Below, in pieces: positions 1 through 6,232 of a DNA stretch of 6,405 nucleotides. Position numbers and translations under genes: made by a program. The notes under the pieces were generated by a model. The model was not told the origin of the DNA. It saw only the letters and a list, made by a program, of their open reading frames with translations, and did not search any database. The number at the start of each line of letters is the position of its first letter. The stretch's first letter is position 1. The stretch comes from Nitrospiraceae bacterium (lineage in GTDB: Bacteria; Nitrospirota; Thermodesulfovibrionia; Thermodesulfovibrionales; UBA9159): assembly GCA_003453735.1 (NCBI GenBank), contig DMNE01000540.1:13099-19503 (forward strand). The letters run 5' to 3'.

Positions 1-332
1 GTGCTTGAGGGAGGAGCCAAGGGGCTCAGAGATGTGAAAATGACAATAGATATGGCAGTGGTAGGGCCTGAGATGAGATGATAGGATGACCCGAATAAGG
101 CCGCAATAATCGCAGGAACTATTGCTGAATAAAGCCCGTATTCAGGAGGCAAGCCGGCAATAATTGCAAATGCCACTCCCTGCGGAAGAACTATTATCGC
201 ACCGGTTATTCCTGCGATAATGTCAGCCCTCATGCTGCGACGACTGACTGTCGGCCACCATTGCAAGAGAGGAAAGAAGTTTTTTAACGGAACTTTTTTT
301 TGCCCAGATGCTAGGTCTTCATTGTTCTCCAT
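1..332 (-). CDS. SulP-family anion (sulfate-type) permease, N-terminal part, cut by window edge
   Basis: Reading the minus strand from ATG at 332 gives 110 open codons running off the window. After a short polar cytoplasmic N-terminus (about residues 1-35) come RADIIAGITGAIIVLPQGVA, then FAIIAGLPPEYGLYSAIVPA, then a segment with FGSSYHLISGPTTAIS. These are hallmark SulP/SLC26 sequences: the first transmembrane helices, the GLPPEYGLY loop and the GSS...SGPT substrate-site region. The family moves sulfate, bicarbonate or other anions across the inner membrane; which anion cannot be told from this part. Full-length members are roughly 500-750 residues and usually end in a STAS domain, which would lie outside the window. 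The start is fixed because an in-frame TAA lies about ten codons upstream and this is the only ATG after it; purine-rich GGAAGATC precedes it. The gene is divergent from the glycosyltransferases. Family assignment is secure; substrate is not. Confidence 0.93.
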   Translation of the reverse strand, partial: MENNEDLASGQKKVPLKNFFPLLQWWPTVSRRSMRADIIAGITGAIIVLPQGVAFAIIAGLPPEYGLYSAIVPAIIAALFGSSYHLISGPTTAISIVIFTSLSPLAPPSS

Positions 333-390
333 GATCTTCCAAGATTCCTCGCTGAATGGCCTTAGCTTTCCTGCCTCTCTTCTTATAAAC

Positions 391-420
391 AGTATAGCAT
401 TTGGCACTTACTTCCGATAA
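391..420 (-). promoter_or_regulatory. Candidate promoter for the SulP gene
   Basis: On the minus strand the sequence TGCTATACT gives an extended -10 element (TATACT at 396-391, with TG one base upstream). The best -35 at 18-bp spacing is the poor TTATCG (420-415). Placement about 60 bp before the permease ATG is sensible. This is pattern matching only; the extended -10 is the main support. Confidence 0.35.
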
Positions 421-564
421 TTGCCTAGAGAGATATTAACACCATCAGTGCGGGCTTTGTCCAGCCTGTTACTATGGCATTCTCTCCCCGAGGTTCATAT
501 GTGGGTTCACGAAGTGTATTGCTTTCAGCCAATGGCTAAACAAACAGATCGGGCATTCGGGGTC

Positions 565-594
565 TTGTCTCATCTGGTTGGATAATGGTATCAT
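565..594 (+). promoter_or_regulatory. Candidate sigma-70-type promoter for the glycosyltransferase genes
   Basis: TTGTCT (565-570; four of six consensus positions) is separated by 18 bp from TATCAT (589-594; five of six). Transcription would start near 601, giving a leader of about 25 nt before the ATG at 626. It is the best promoter-like match I found in the 293-bp divergent gap, where I otherwise see no gene. Not tested against background frequency. Confidence 0.35.
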
Positions 595-625
595 TTATCT
601 CAACTTATGAATTTGGGTCTTGGTC

Positions 626-1624
626 ATGTCTTTTAAGAGAGCACTCGCTTGTTTCTTATCCCCTCTCATGAAGCCGAGGGTATATATCGATGATTACAAT
701 GGTATAACCGCTCATTTAGAAACATTAACAATGGCGTTTGCTATTCGCAAAGCTTACGGACATGAAATTGCTCTGGATTGGCGGGAGCTTGATGCTCTGG
801 AGATAAAGGAAACGATTCAGCGTCGAGTCACAATACTCACTAAGATCGGAGCTGTACGTTTGCGTCACTCCTGTGATAAACACACTTTTCAAACCCTTAA
901 AGGCAAGAAGATCATTTGTCGCTCTGAAGACGGGCCGGCGGAAATCTTAGACCCCATTTATTTGGAGGTCGCTAAGAAAGTCAAAATAAAGAGGGACGTG
1001 GTAGATAAAATTGTCCGCATTTTTAACGCTATCCAGGATAGGCCCATAGTAGGTCTACAGATAAGAAGAGGAGATTTTTCTCTCGCATCGGAGCACGTAT
1101 ATGATCCAACCCTCACGGAATGGCCGGCAGTCCCCTTGTGGTGGTATGAGAAGGTTATGAATGCTCTTCTGAAAAATCAAAAGGAGCTAAAATTTTTCTT
1201 ATCCGCCTCGGGCGACCCCGCTTCTTACGCAGCTTTACGGAGGAATTTCGATATTCTCACATTGGACATTCCGAGTCCATACCATTGGAAAGGTCCAGGC
1301 CACCAATCTGAAATTCACCCTGTAGCAGATCTCTTTGCGCTGGCTTGTTGTCCATTAATCCTAGCGACTCCGGTATCGAACTTTTCTCATTGGGCAGCGA
1401 ATGTTTTAGGGTACCCGTCTACCACGCTCATTCCTCTAAAGGGGGCATGCCCGGATAAGCCGTTAACAGGTATTCTCTCACTGTATGGTCAGCGTTTGAG
1501 TGTATGGAGGAAGGTCTGCAGAAGTGAAAATAGCGAACTCGTTAAAAAGTTCGATTTTGAGAATCCGCTCCAAAGTACGCCGAGCAGAACAGATTGGCTT
1601 GAAACTGCGAAGGCTAGTTTCTAA
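626..1624 (+). CDS. Fucosyltransferase-like glycosyltransferase (GT11/GT23-type fold)
   Basis: A 332-residue protein, predicted cytosolic, with no signal peptide. Two regions carry the assignment. VGLQIRRGDF (about residues 142-151) matches the RRGD/Y motif that binds the GDP part of the donor in alpha-1,2/alpha-1,6-fucosyltransferases and NodZ-like enzymes. HPVADLFALACCPLILAT followed by PVSNFSHWAANVLG (about 231-262) matches the conserved D-L-x-x-L-x-x-C-x-x-I...S-x-F-S-x-WA-x-x-LG block of the same superfamily. Early VYIDDYNG and YGHEIALDW (about 19-53) fit the first Rossmann-like half. By family knowledge it would transfer fucose or a related sugar from a GDP donor; the actual sugar and acceptor are inference. 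Start: an in-frame TTG at 620 and ATG at 668 are alternatives; ATG 626 is preferred although its upstream GGGTCTTGG is a weak ribosome site. A GT4-type gene follows 130 bp downstream on the same strand, suggesting a polysaccharide locus. Confidence 0.75.
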   Translation: MSFKRALACFLSPLMKPRVYIDDYNGITAHLETLTMAFAIRKAYGHEIALDWRELDALEIKETIQRRVTILTKIGAVRLRHSCDKHTFQTLKGKKIICRSEDGPAEILDPIYLEVAKKVKIKRDVVDKIVRIFNAIQDRPIVGLQIRRGDFSLASEHVYDPTLTEWPAVPLWWYEKVMNALLKNQKELKFFLSASGDPASYAALRRNFDILTLDIPSPYHWKGPGHQSEIHPVADLFALACCPLILATPVSNFSHWAANVLGYPSTTLIPLKGACPDKPLTGILSLYGQRLSVWRKVCRSENSELVKKFDFENPLQSTPSRTDWLETAKASF

Positions 1625-1754
1625 GGGTAGTACTTAGTGTATATCCGCATTGTTTAATGGAGAGCGAAGCGAGATCTGATGGTTTCAGAATGCACGGTAG
1701 CTGATTGCCGATGTATGAGTGCCTCTCTCGAAGAAGCAAGGATCTAATAAAGGC

Positions 1755-2909
1755 ATGGCATCTCTGAAAAACAGAAGAACGGACAGGCCGCTTACCATTA
1801 TAAATCTTGTCTCTGGTGGTGGTAAGGGAGGAGCAGACAGAGCTACGTTAGACATCTCCAAGAGATTGAGGCAACGTGGGCATAGGGTAATTTTGGGATG
1901 TCCTTCAGACTGCTATCTTATGGATGAGGCACGCGCGGCAGGCATTGAGATTTACCTCGTTGATTTTTCAGGAAATATGGATATGACCCCTCTGCCTGCT
2001 TTCATGAGGTTTTGTAAGGGAGAAAAAGTCGACATTGTGAACGTCCATCATTCTCACGGAAGACATCTCCTGACTGCTGCGAAGTTGCTCGGGTTGAAAG
2101 CGAAAGCTGTGTTTACGCGACACTGTATATCCGGTTCGACGCCCTATCTGGGGGCGTTCTTTTATAATCTGGCTCTTGATATGAATATTGCTGTGAGCGA
2201 TGTTGTACGGCAGAGTCTCCTGCGGGGGGGAATATGGCAGCATAAGGCAGTCACAATCTATGCAGGGGTAGAGATAGCAAGGTTTGAGCATGTTCCCTCA
2301 CATAAGATTGAAAGCTGCAGAGAAAAATACGCCAGAAGAGATGCCTTCAATGTCGGTATTGTTGCTCGTACTGGTTTGAGCGGTGGTATCAGAAATGACA
2401 AGCGGACGGAGAAACGCCACGACATATTGTTCAGAGCGCTCGCAGGAATTGGTGGAGACATTAACCTTCTTGTCTTGGGCGCCCCTCGAGAAAAGGAGAT
2501 CGAAAGTCTCAAACTGATTGCGCAGGACAATGGACTTGATCTTGGGAGGATTACTTTTTGTGGTTTTCAAGAAGAGATAGCGCCTTTCTATAAGATTATG
2601 GACCTCAACGTGTTGCCATCCTCAAACGAGGGCTTGGGGCTTGCTATTATCGAAGGGATGGCAGCGGGCGTTCCTTGTATCGGCGCCGACTGCGGGGGCC
2701 TGAGAGAGATAATTACCGACGGAGTTGATGGCCTTCTGTTTAAGCATGGAGACAGCAACGACCTTGCAGACAAGATATGGACTATCATCGAAAACGAATC
2801 GCTAAGGAGGTCATTAATCTCTAAAGGGAAGGAAAAGGTGAAGAACTTATTTGATATAGAGAAGACGGTTCATAAGACAGAAGAATTGTTTTACGATCTT
2901 CTCGAGTAA
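1755..2909 (+). CDS. Glycosyltransferase family 4-type (GT-B) enzyme
   Basis: A 384-residue protein with the usual length and two-domain layout of GT4 enzymes. The N-terminal acceptor half has a glycine-rich loop GGGKGGADRATLDIS (about residues 21-35), the VDIVNVHHSHGRHLL segment (about 92-106) and FTRHCISGS (about 120-128). The C-terminal donor half has NVGIVAR (about 199-205), KRHDILFRAL, ITFCGF, and SSNEGLGLAIIEGMAAGVP, whose two glutamates (about E292 and E300) form the E-x7-E nucleotide-sugar signature. GADCGGLREIITDGVDGLLF completes the domain. It should retain stereochemistry and use an NDP-sugar at the cytoplasmic face; donor and acceptor are unknown. Start choice: GTG at 1719 would add 12 polar residues (MPLSKKQGSNKG) with no ribosome site; ATG 1755 has AAGG sequences upstream and begins closer to the family's first beta strand. 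Likely co-transcribed with the preceding glycosyltransferase, since I see no terminator between them. Confidence 0.88.
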   Translation: MASLKNRRTDRPLTIINLVSGGGKGGADRATLDISKRLRQRGHRVILGCPSDCYLMDEARAAGIEIYLVDFSGNMDMTPLPAFMRFCKGEKVDIVNVHHSHGRHLLTAAKLLGLKAKAVFTRHCISGSTPYLGAFFYNLALDMNIAVSDVVRQSLLRGGIWQHKAVTIYAGVEIARFEHVPSHKIESCREKYARRDAFNVGIVARTGLSGGIRNDKRTEKRHDILFRALAGIGGDINLLVLGAPREKEIESLKLIAQDNGLDLGRITFCGFQEEIAPFYKIMDLNVLPSSNEGLGLAIIEGMAAGVPCIGADCGGLREIITDGVDGLLFKHGDSNDLADKIWTIIENESLRRSLISKGKEKVKNLFDIEKTVHKTEELFYDLLE

Positions 2910-2942
2910 TGTTGCCTCGCCTTTTAGGATATCCAAATCGTA

Positions 2943-2980
2943 CATCCTGAACTGCCAGGATGCTCGGGGTCTATGGCCCC
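2943..2980 (+). terminator. Hairpins after the GT4 gene, possible terminator without a T tract
   Basis: CATCCTG (2943-2949) and CAGGATG (2956-2962) form a perfect 7-bp stem with a six-base loop. A second short stem, GGGG (2966-2969) with CCCC (2977-2980), follows at once. They sit 34 bp after the GT4 stop codon, where a terminator would be expected. No T run follows, either now or when the IS is removed in silico, so an ordinary rho-independent terminator is not supported. The stems may instead stabilise the mRNA 3' end or be a target feature for the IS. Confidence 0.3.
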
Positions 2981-2987
2981 CTAGAGT
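2979..2987. repeat. Left target-site duplication of the IS
   Basis: CCCTAGAGT lies immediately outside the left inverted repeat and is repeated without mismatch at 5372-5380 just outside the right one. A 9-bp duplication is in the range made by IS50-like IS4-family elements. The match fixes both IS ends to the base. Confidence 0.92.
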
Positions 2988-3016
2988 CTGGTCTTTACCC
3001 ACACTAACCTCCGTGG
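2988..3016. repeat. Left terminal inverted repeat of the IS
   Basis: Begins CTGGTCTTTACCCACACT. Compared base by base with the reverse complement of the right end, it matches at about 21 of 29 positions, perfectly over the outer six bases (CTGGTC) and nearly so over the inner CTCCG block. It lies downstream of the transposase stop codon, which is 4 bp further in. Confidence 0.85.
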
Positions 3017-3019
3017 GTA

Positions 3020-5319
3020 TCAAGGGCCGGCATTAGGGGGCAGGAGAGCATAGGGATAGAATTGACGTATACGGGGAAGCGACTCATGTTTAATAATAGC
3101 GTACATGTCCACTGCGATGTCCAATTGTTGCAGTCCCCGCCAGATGCACTCTGTACCGGGCATCCCGTCGTTCTTACGCCCCATATGTCCACCGATGCTG
3201 CCTACCATGCGTATCGCCTCCGCCATCGTAGGAGGTTCTTTCGGAGGCTCAGGAGTTTTGCTGTAGTAACAACACAATGCCTTCCACTCGATATCTTCAA
3301 GAAAGACCGTACAGGGATGCTCGGGCATTTCTCGCCCAAGCATGGTAAGGTGATAGATACGCCATGCAACCACCATATCCACGCTGAGGCATGCCTCTAG
3401 GCGGTCCGCAGTACCGAGTTGCCGGTCTTTAATCCGGCAACCGCTTTTCAACGTGCGATGATATACTTCGATACCCCAGCGCGCGCCATACCACTCAACC
3501 CGTTGTTTCGCTTCCTCAAAGCTGTTCACTGCCACCGTGGTCAGAAGCATCCACTCGATAGGGGGCTCCCCCTCTTCACCGTCAACTTCACGGATATATA
3601 CAGCCCACGCCGTCACGGTAGGATAGGCTTTCCCTTTCGGAGGACTCAGCTCAACCATGGAGTAACGGACATCGACAATAGCCTCCCGTGCCTTTCTGTT
3701 TCCTCTCTTCGGAAGGGCAATCTTCAGCATACCGGCGCTTTCCCTATTGTCCATGAACTGCCAAAGAGGTTCCTGCTCGACTTTGCGGTTTCGGCTCTTC
3801 TCGGCCCGCACCAAAAGTCTTGGCCCTAGAGGATTCTCTCTTGCTTCGAGGGAAAGCTCATAAATATCAGCCTCACGATCCCCCATACTCACCAGCATGG
3901 TTTCGGGACAGAGCTTCTGCACTTCAGCCACTTTTCTGAAGCTCCTCAGCCATTTCATGCTCTCTTTCTGTTCGATGGGCAATGTGCCGCACCGTTCGCT
4001 TTTTCCTTTGTCGTCAGGGTCGCGAGCCCAGCATTGGGCGTCCAGTATGCCCAGCGGTGTGCCGTCCTCGGTAAAGGCTATCGTATCATGCAGGATGAGC
4101 CCCACAGACGTATGGCCGGTGTTGCTGATCGGCCCCAGACCCTCCGTCGCAGAGTGAGTGCAATAATTCAGTGTCGTTGTATCCTGCGGCGCCAACACAA
4201 CCTTATGCGCTCTATGCTTGCTTCTGTATGCGGGGTAAGGATTACATCCATCGTGATCTTCCTGTTCTGAAAAAACCGGTAGGCCGCTATTGTGCGAGCC
4301 TTCGAGCCGCAGGCCTCCGGTATATTCGCCTGCGGGCTCCGGTAAAAGTCCTGGGCTATTTCATACAACCGCTCTTTCAGCCTGCCATCGTACAGGCGTA
4401 CGGAGCTGAACTCCTGTTCTGACCAGTGCGCCGCCGGCCGCTCCTGTCGCGGTTCAGCCAGAGGCATGATAGGCTCACAACACAGTATATCACGCCATTG
4501 TTTGCAGAGTGGCTTCAACAATATCATCTTCTTGATACCATCCCTTCGCCCTGCTGTCAAGCCTATCTCAACCCAGTTGGCCGCCTTATAACAAGTGCCT
4601 TTATAGCGGGTAGGATCTACAAAGGTCTCAACCAGTGCCGGGCGTACCTGGTAACGGGCCTGCCAGTCCTCAGGAAGACGTTCAAGCGCCAATGCCAGGA
4701 TATGAGACGCCAAGTTCTCCACGTGTACCGTGGGCACTATCAGAAAGCGATCATTCGCAACAACATACTGAAGATTTGCAATACGGGCAGCTTCGCTCCA
4801 GCCTATATACCCGTCGCGCTCCCGCAAAGCCCACGACGCGAAGCTGAATGCCAAAGCCCCAAGATATCCATGGACGGGACTTTTGATGACATAACGGATT
4901 TGTGCTCCGCAGAGAGCGCCGCTTCCCAGATAATGATACCACTCCAGCAAAGCCTTCCAGATGTGAGAATCCTTGCAATAACGGCTGGTGACAGGCACAA
5001 TTCCTATGGCGCCCAGTTCCTGAAGCGAACAATGAATTTTGGGGAGCTCAATAGCAAGGTCAGCAGGGTCGAGTCGCCGCCGGGACTCAAAGCTGAAGCC
5101 CCTCGCTGCTGGAGGCAGGTTCAAGACGCCTTCTCTCTGCAGCCTGGCAAGCGCCTTGCGGCAACTTCCTTCCTGAAAAGCGCCGTTGGAGGAACGCTAG
5201 TCAAGCCATTCGCACACATTTCTCGACAACATCCGCCGAGATATGGCAGAGTTGTCCATGACTGCCAAGTTGATTTTGTTAAGAATGTCAGAAGAAAATT
5301 CCTGTCCGCAGACGCGCAT
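3020..5319 (-). pseudogene. DruA/DUF4338–Tn5-type DDE transposase fusion, broken by an amber stop and a frameshift
   Basis: Ancestral protein about 765 residues, starting at ATG 5319 (MRVCGQEFSS...). Reconstructed order: a small N-terminal domain (about 1-65, ending REGVLNLPP); the DruA/DUF4338 core (about 100-260) with GYLGALAFSFASWALRERDG, ENLASHILALALERLP and ETFVDPTRYKGTCYKAANW; a Tnp_DNA_bind region (about 298-365; SEQEFSSVRLYDGRLKERL, AAYRFFQNRKI); then the DDE domain. Catalytic residues are visible: D of APQDTTTLNY, D of GDREADIYEL, and WYGARWGIEVYHRTLK, which fits Y-x2-R-x3-E-x6-K exactly. The C-terminus has GRKNDGMPGTECIWRGLQ, as in Tn5 transposase. Two lesions: TAG at 5199-5197 (codon 41, where a tryptophan would fit) and a net -1 shift near 4216-4202, between SIER and KVVLAPQDTTT. 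Separate open stretches are therefore 5124-4168 and 4198-3020. Sequencing error or programmed recoding remain alternatives. By family knowledge the intact enzyme would cut and paste the element by binding its inverted repeats. Confidence 0.88.
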
Positions 5320-5325
5320 GAAAAA

Positions 5326-5354
5326 ATTATACCGATTACAGGTCCCGGAGTTAA
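5326..5354 (-). promoter_or_regulatory. Candidate transposase promoter at the IS right end
   Basis: On the minus strand TTAACT (5354-5349; four of six to TTGACA) stands 17 bp from a perfect TATAAT (5331-5326). The -35 lies inside the right inverted repeat, so transposase binding there could repress the gene. The predicted start of transcription falls almost on the ATG at 5319, implying a leaderless or nearly leaderless mRNA; no ribosome site precedes that ATG. Confidence 0.55.
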
Positions 5355-5371
5355 GAGTGTACAATGACCAG
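5343..5371. repeat. Right terminal inverted repeat of the IS
   Basis: On the minus strand it begins CTGGTCATTGTACACTCTTA and continues ACTCCGGG, pairing with the left repeat at about 21 of 29 positions. It is directly followed by the second CCCTAGAGT copy. It also contains the -35 element of the candidate transposase promoter. Confidence 0.85.
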
Positions 5372-5380
5372 CCCTAGAGT
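5372..5380. repeat. Right target-site duplication of the IS
   Basis: CCCTAGAGT, identical to 2979-2987. Removing 2988-5380 restores the uninterrupted site, which joins the GT4 downstream hairpins to the degraded region at 5381 onward. Confidence 0.92.
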
Positions 5381-5854
5381 ATGTCACAGAATGCTTTTCT
5401 TCGACTGCTATTCGCACTACTTCTGGCAGGATCAAGCATGCGAACAATAGAGTGAAATGATAATTGCGTGTCCTCACGAAGCTGCTGCAGGAGGGCAATG
5501 GTACTTGAACGCTCTCGCTAATCGCAAGAACCGTTTCCCAGTTCAGCCAGGCCAGTTCATGTCAGGGCATGAGCGGACTGCGTATGTACATGGTGCCAGC
5601 AATGAACTTCGTTTTCTTCTGCGGAATCTGAAAGCCCTCAAGGGCTGTGAAGGCGTTTCCTCCCTAGATTTTTACGTCTGACCACGGACTGCCCGACCGC
5701 CGGAGCCAAACATATCCAAGAGTGCATGTAATTTCACCTGGTGTTTCAGAGGAATCGAAGATTACAAAAAAGCATATGGTCGCTTTCATCCCTCACTCAT
5801 AAGGGCGGTCCACACGCTCTCTCCCCCACCTGGTGCGAATGAACGGCTTCGCTC
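5381..5854. other. Stretch with no intact gene between the IS and the 122-codon gene
   Basis: This 474-bp stretch has no open frame I would call a gene. Plus-strand ATG 5381 gives only a 24-residue peptide, and ATG 5457 gives 74 residues with no recognisable motif and no convincing ribosome site. The minus strand contains short, family-like protein pieces in different frames separated by stops, described in the separate remnant entry. The minus-strand piece ending at TAG 5374-5376 (LLQQLREDTQLSFHSIVRML within it) looks protein-like but has no good start. I see no RNA gene, and no strong terminator for the minus-strand gene ending at 5855. Confidence 0.5.
5565..5755 (-). pseudogene. Decayed polysaccharide-gene remnant, possibly RgpF (rhamnan synthesis F)-like
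   Basis: Two minus-strand pieces read like parts of one family. The first (5755-5675) includes VKLHALLDMFGSGGRAVR. The second, in another frame (5663-5565), includes GFQIPQKKTKFIAGTMYIRS and ends at TGA 5564-5562. RgpF-type proteins have a KLHTK segment, then LLDxLLGSxxxV, then FVAGTMFW/I; the order and spacing here fit a gene that has lost internal sequence, shifted frame and gained stops. A further in-frame piece after the stop reads HELAWLNWETVLAIS. RgpF-like proteins occur in polysaccharide loci, which fits the glycosyltransferases on the other side of the IS. The family call comes from remembered motifs and is tentative; chance similarity in noncoding DNA is the alternative. Confidence 0.35.
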
Positions 5855-6223
5855 TTAAGCGTATTGTATAGCTACTTCGTAAGTAATAGCAGAGTGGTCT
5901 GGGGAAGGCCCATTGCCCTCACAACCGAGTTCTCCTTTTGCTGCCTTTTTGCGGTTCCCGATCATGGTAGTTATAATGTTGGTGAAATCAAAACCACCAT
6001 CAACACATTCCTTGCTCAAGCAGGTTATTTTGAATAAAGCATAACTGCCAGGGAAAAAATTAACGGTCCGGGGTAACCCTTTCGCTATCCCTCTCTGATT
6101 GTAGGTCATGCTGATAACGATGCTTAAGACATCGGGGAAGTGTGCAGACATGTAGCCGGCATCAATCTTCTGCTGTAACCTTTCCGCCCTCGCCTCTTTT
6201 TTATTGTTCGCGCTATTGTTCAT
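5855..6223 (-). CDS. Small conserved-type protein of unknown function (122 aa) downstream of csp
   Basis: I recognise the style of an uncharacterised small protein seen near cold-shock genes in deltaproteobacteria, but I cannot name a domain. The N-terminus is charged and helical (KKEARAERLQQKIDAGYMSA, about residues 8-27). Next come alternating hydrophobic strands (FPDVLSIVISMTYNQRG; RTVNFFPGSYALFKITCLSK), then VDGGFDFTNIITTMI and a C-terminal strand HSAITYEVAIQYA. There is no signal peptide or membrane helix, so it should be cytoplasmic and probably an alpha/beta fold. Cysteines 68, 73 and 101 with His110 could form a metal site; this is inference. The start is well supported by GGGAG four bases before the ATG. 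It lies 53 bp after the cold-shock gene's stop, with a terminator between, so expression may depend on readthrough. Confidence 0.8.
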   Translation of the reverse strand: MNNSANNKKEARAERLQQKIDAGYMSAHFPDVLSIVISMTYNQRGIAKGLPRTVNFFPGSYALFKITCLSKECVDGGFDFTNIITTMIGNRKKAAKGELGCEGNGPSPDHSAITYEVAIQYA

Positions 6224-6227
6224 GGTT

Positions 6228-6232
6228 CTCCC
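6228..6232 (-). promoter_or_regulatory. Ribosome binding site abutting the csp terminator
   Basis: GGGAG on the minus strand, four bases (AACC) before ATG 6223. It begins immediately after the T-rich tract of the upstream terminator, so transcripts ending there would exclude it and only readthrough RNA, or RNA started inside the terminator, would carry it. Confidence 0.7.

Larger units (their letters stand above)
2988..5371 (-). mobile_element. Complete IS4-family (IS50/Tn5-type) insertion sequence, 2384 bp, with a DruA-domain transposase
   Basis: The element runs between two perfect CCCTAGAGT copies and has imperfect inverted repeats starting CTGGTC at each tip. It holds one gene, read on the minus strand, covering almost all of its length (3020-5319). 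The transposase type (Tn5-like DNA-binding domain, DDE domain with Y-x2-R-x3-E-x6-K, Tn5-like C-terminal segment) places it in the IS4 family near IS50. I cannot name the ISfinder group. At 2384 bp it is longer than typical IS4 elements because of the extra N-terminal DruA/DUF4338 region. The gene is interrupted by an amber codon and a frameshift, so this copy probably cannot move by itself unless recoded. It inserted after the GT4 gene and next to a degraded gene, so no intact coding sequence appears to be disrupted. Confidence 0.92.

Noticed and set aside
220..420. 66-residue plus-strand open frame
   Set aside because: Lies opposite the SulP coding sequence and its promoter region, and has no family-like features.
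4268..4278. TTTTTT run (minus-strand AAs FF) as a programmed -1 slippery site for the transposase
   Set aside because: The in-frame heptamer is G-TTT-TTT, not a classic X-XXY-YYZ site, and recognisable family sequence continues in the original frame for about 20 codons beyond it.
5336..5365. Outward promoter from the IS right end (TACAAT at 5360-5365)
   Set aside because: The hexamer at the correct distance upstream (TTACAG) matches only two of six consensus positions.
4426..5367. 313-residue plus-strand open frame inside the IS
   Set aside because: Complementary to the DruA-domain coding strand, whose protein has clear family motifs. The plus-strand translation has none.
2988..5371. An intact Druantia-type defence system
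   Set aside because: Only the DruA-like domain is present, fused to a transposase inside IS ends. No DruB-E-type or helicase genes are in the window.
5633..5646. AGCCCTCAAGGGCT hairpin as a terminator
   Set aside because: A 5-bp stem with a tiny loop and no T tract on either strand. It lies within the decayed coding region.
5457..5681. 74-residue plus-strand open frame, possible small gene
   Set aside because: No recognisable motif and only a weak GAGTG before the ATG. The opposite strand carries the more family-like fragments.
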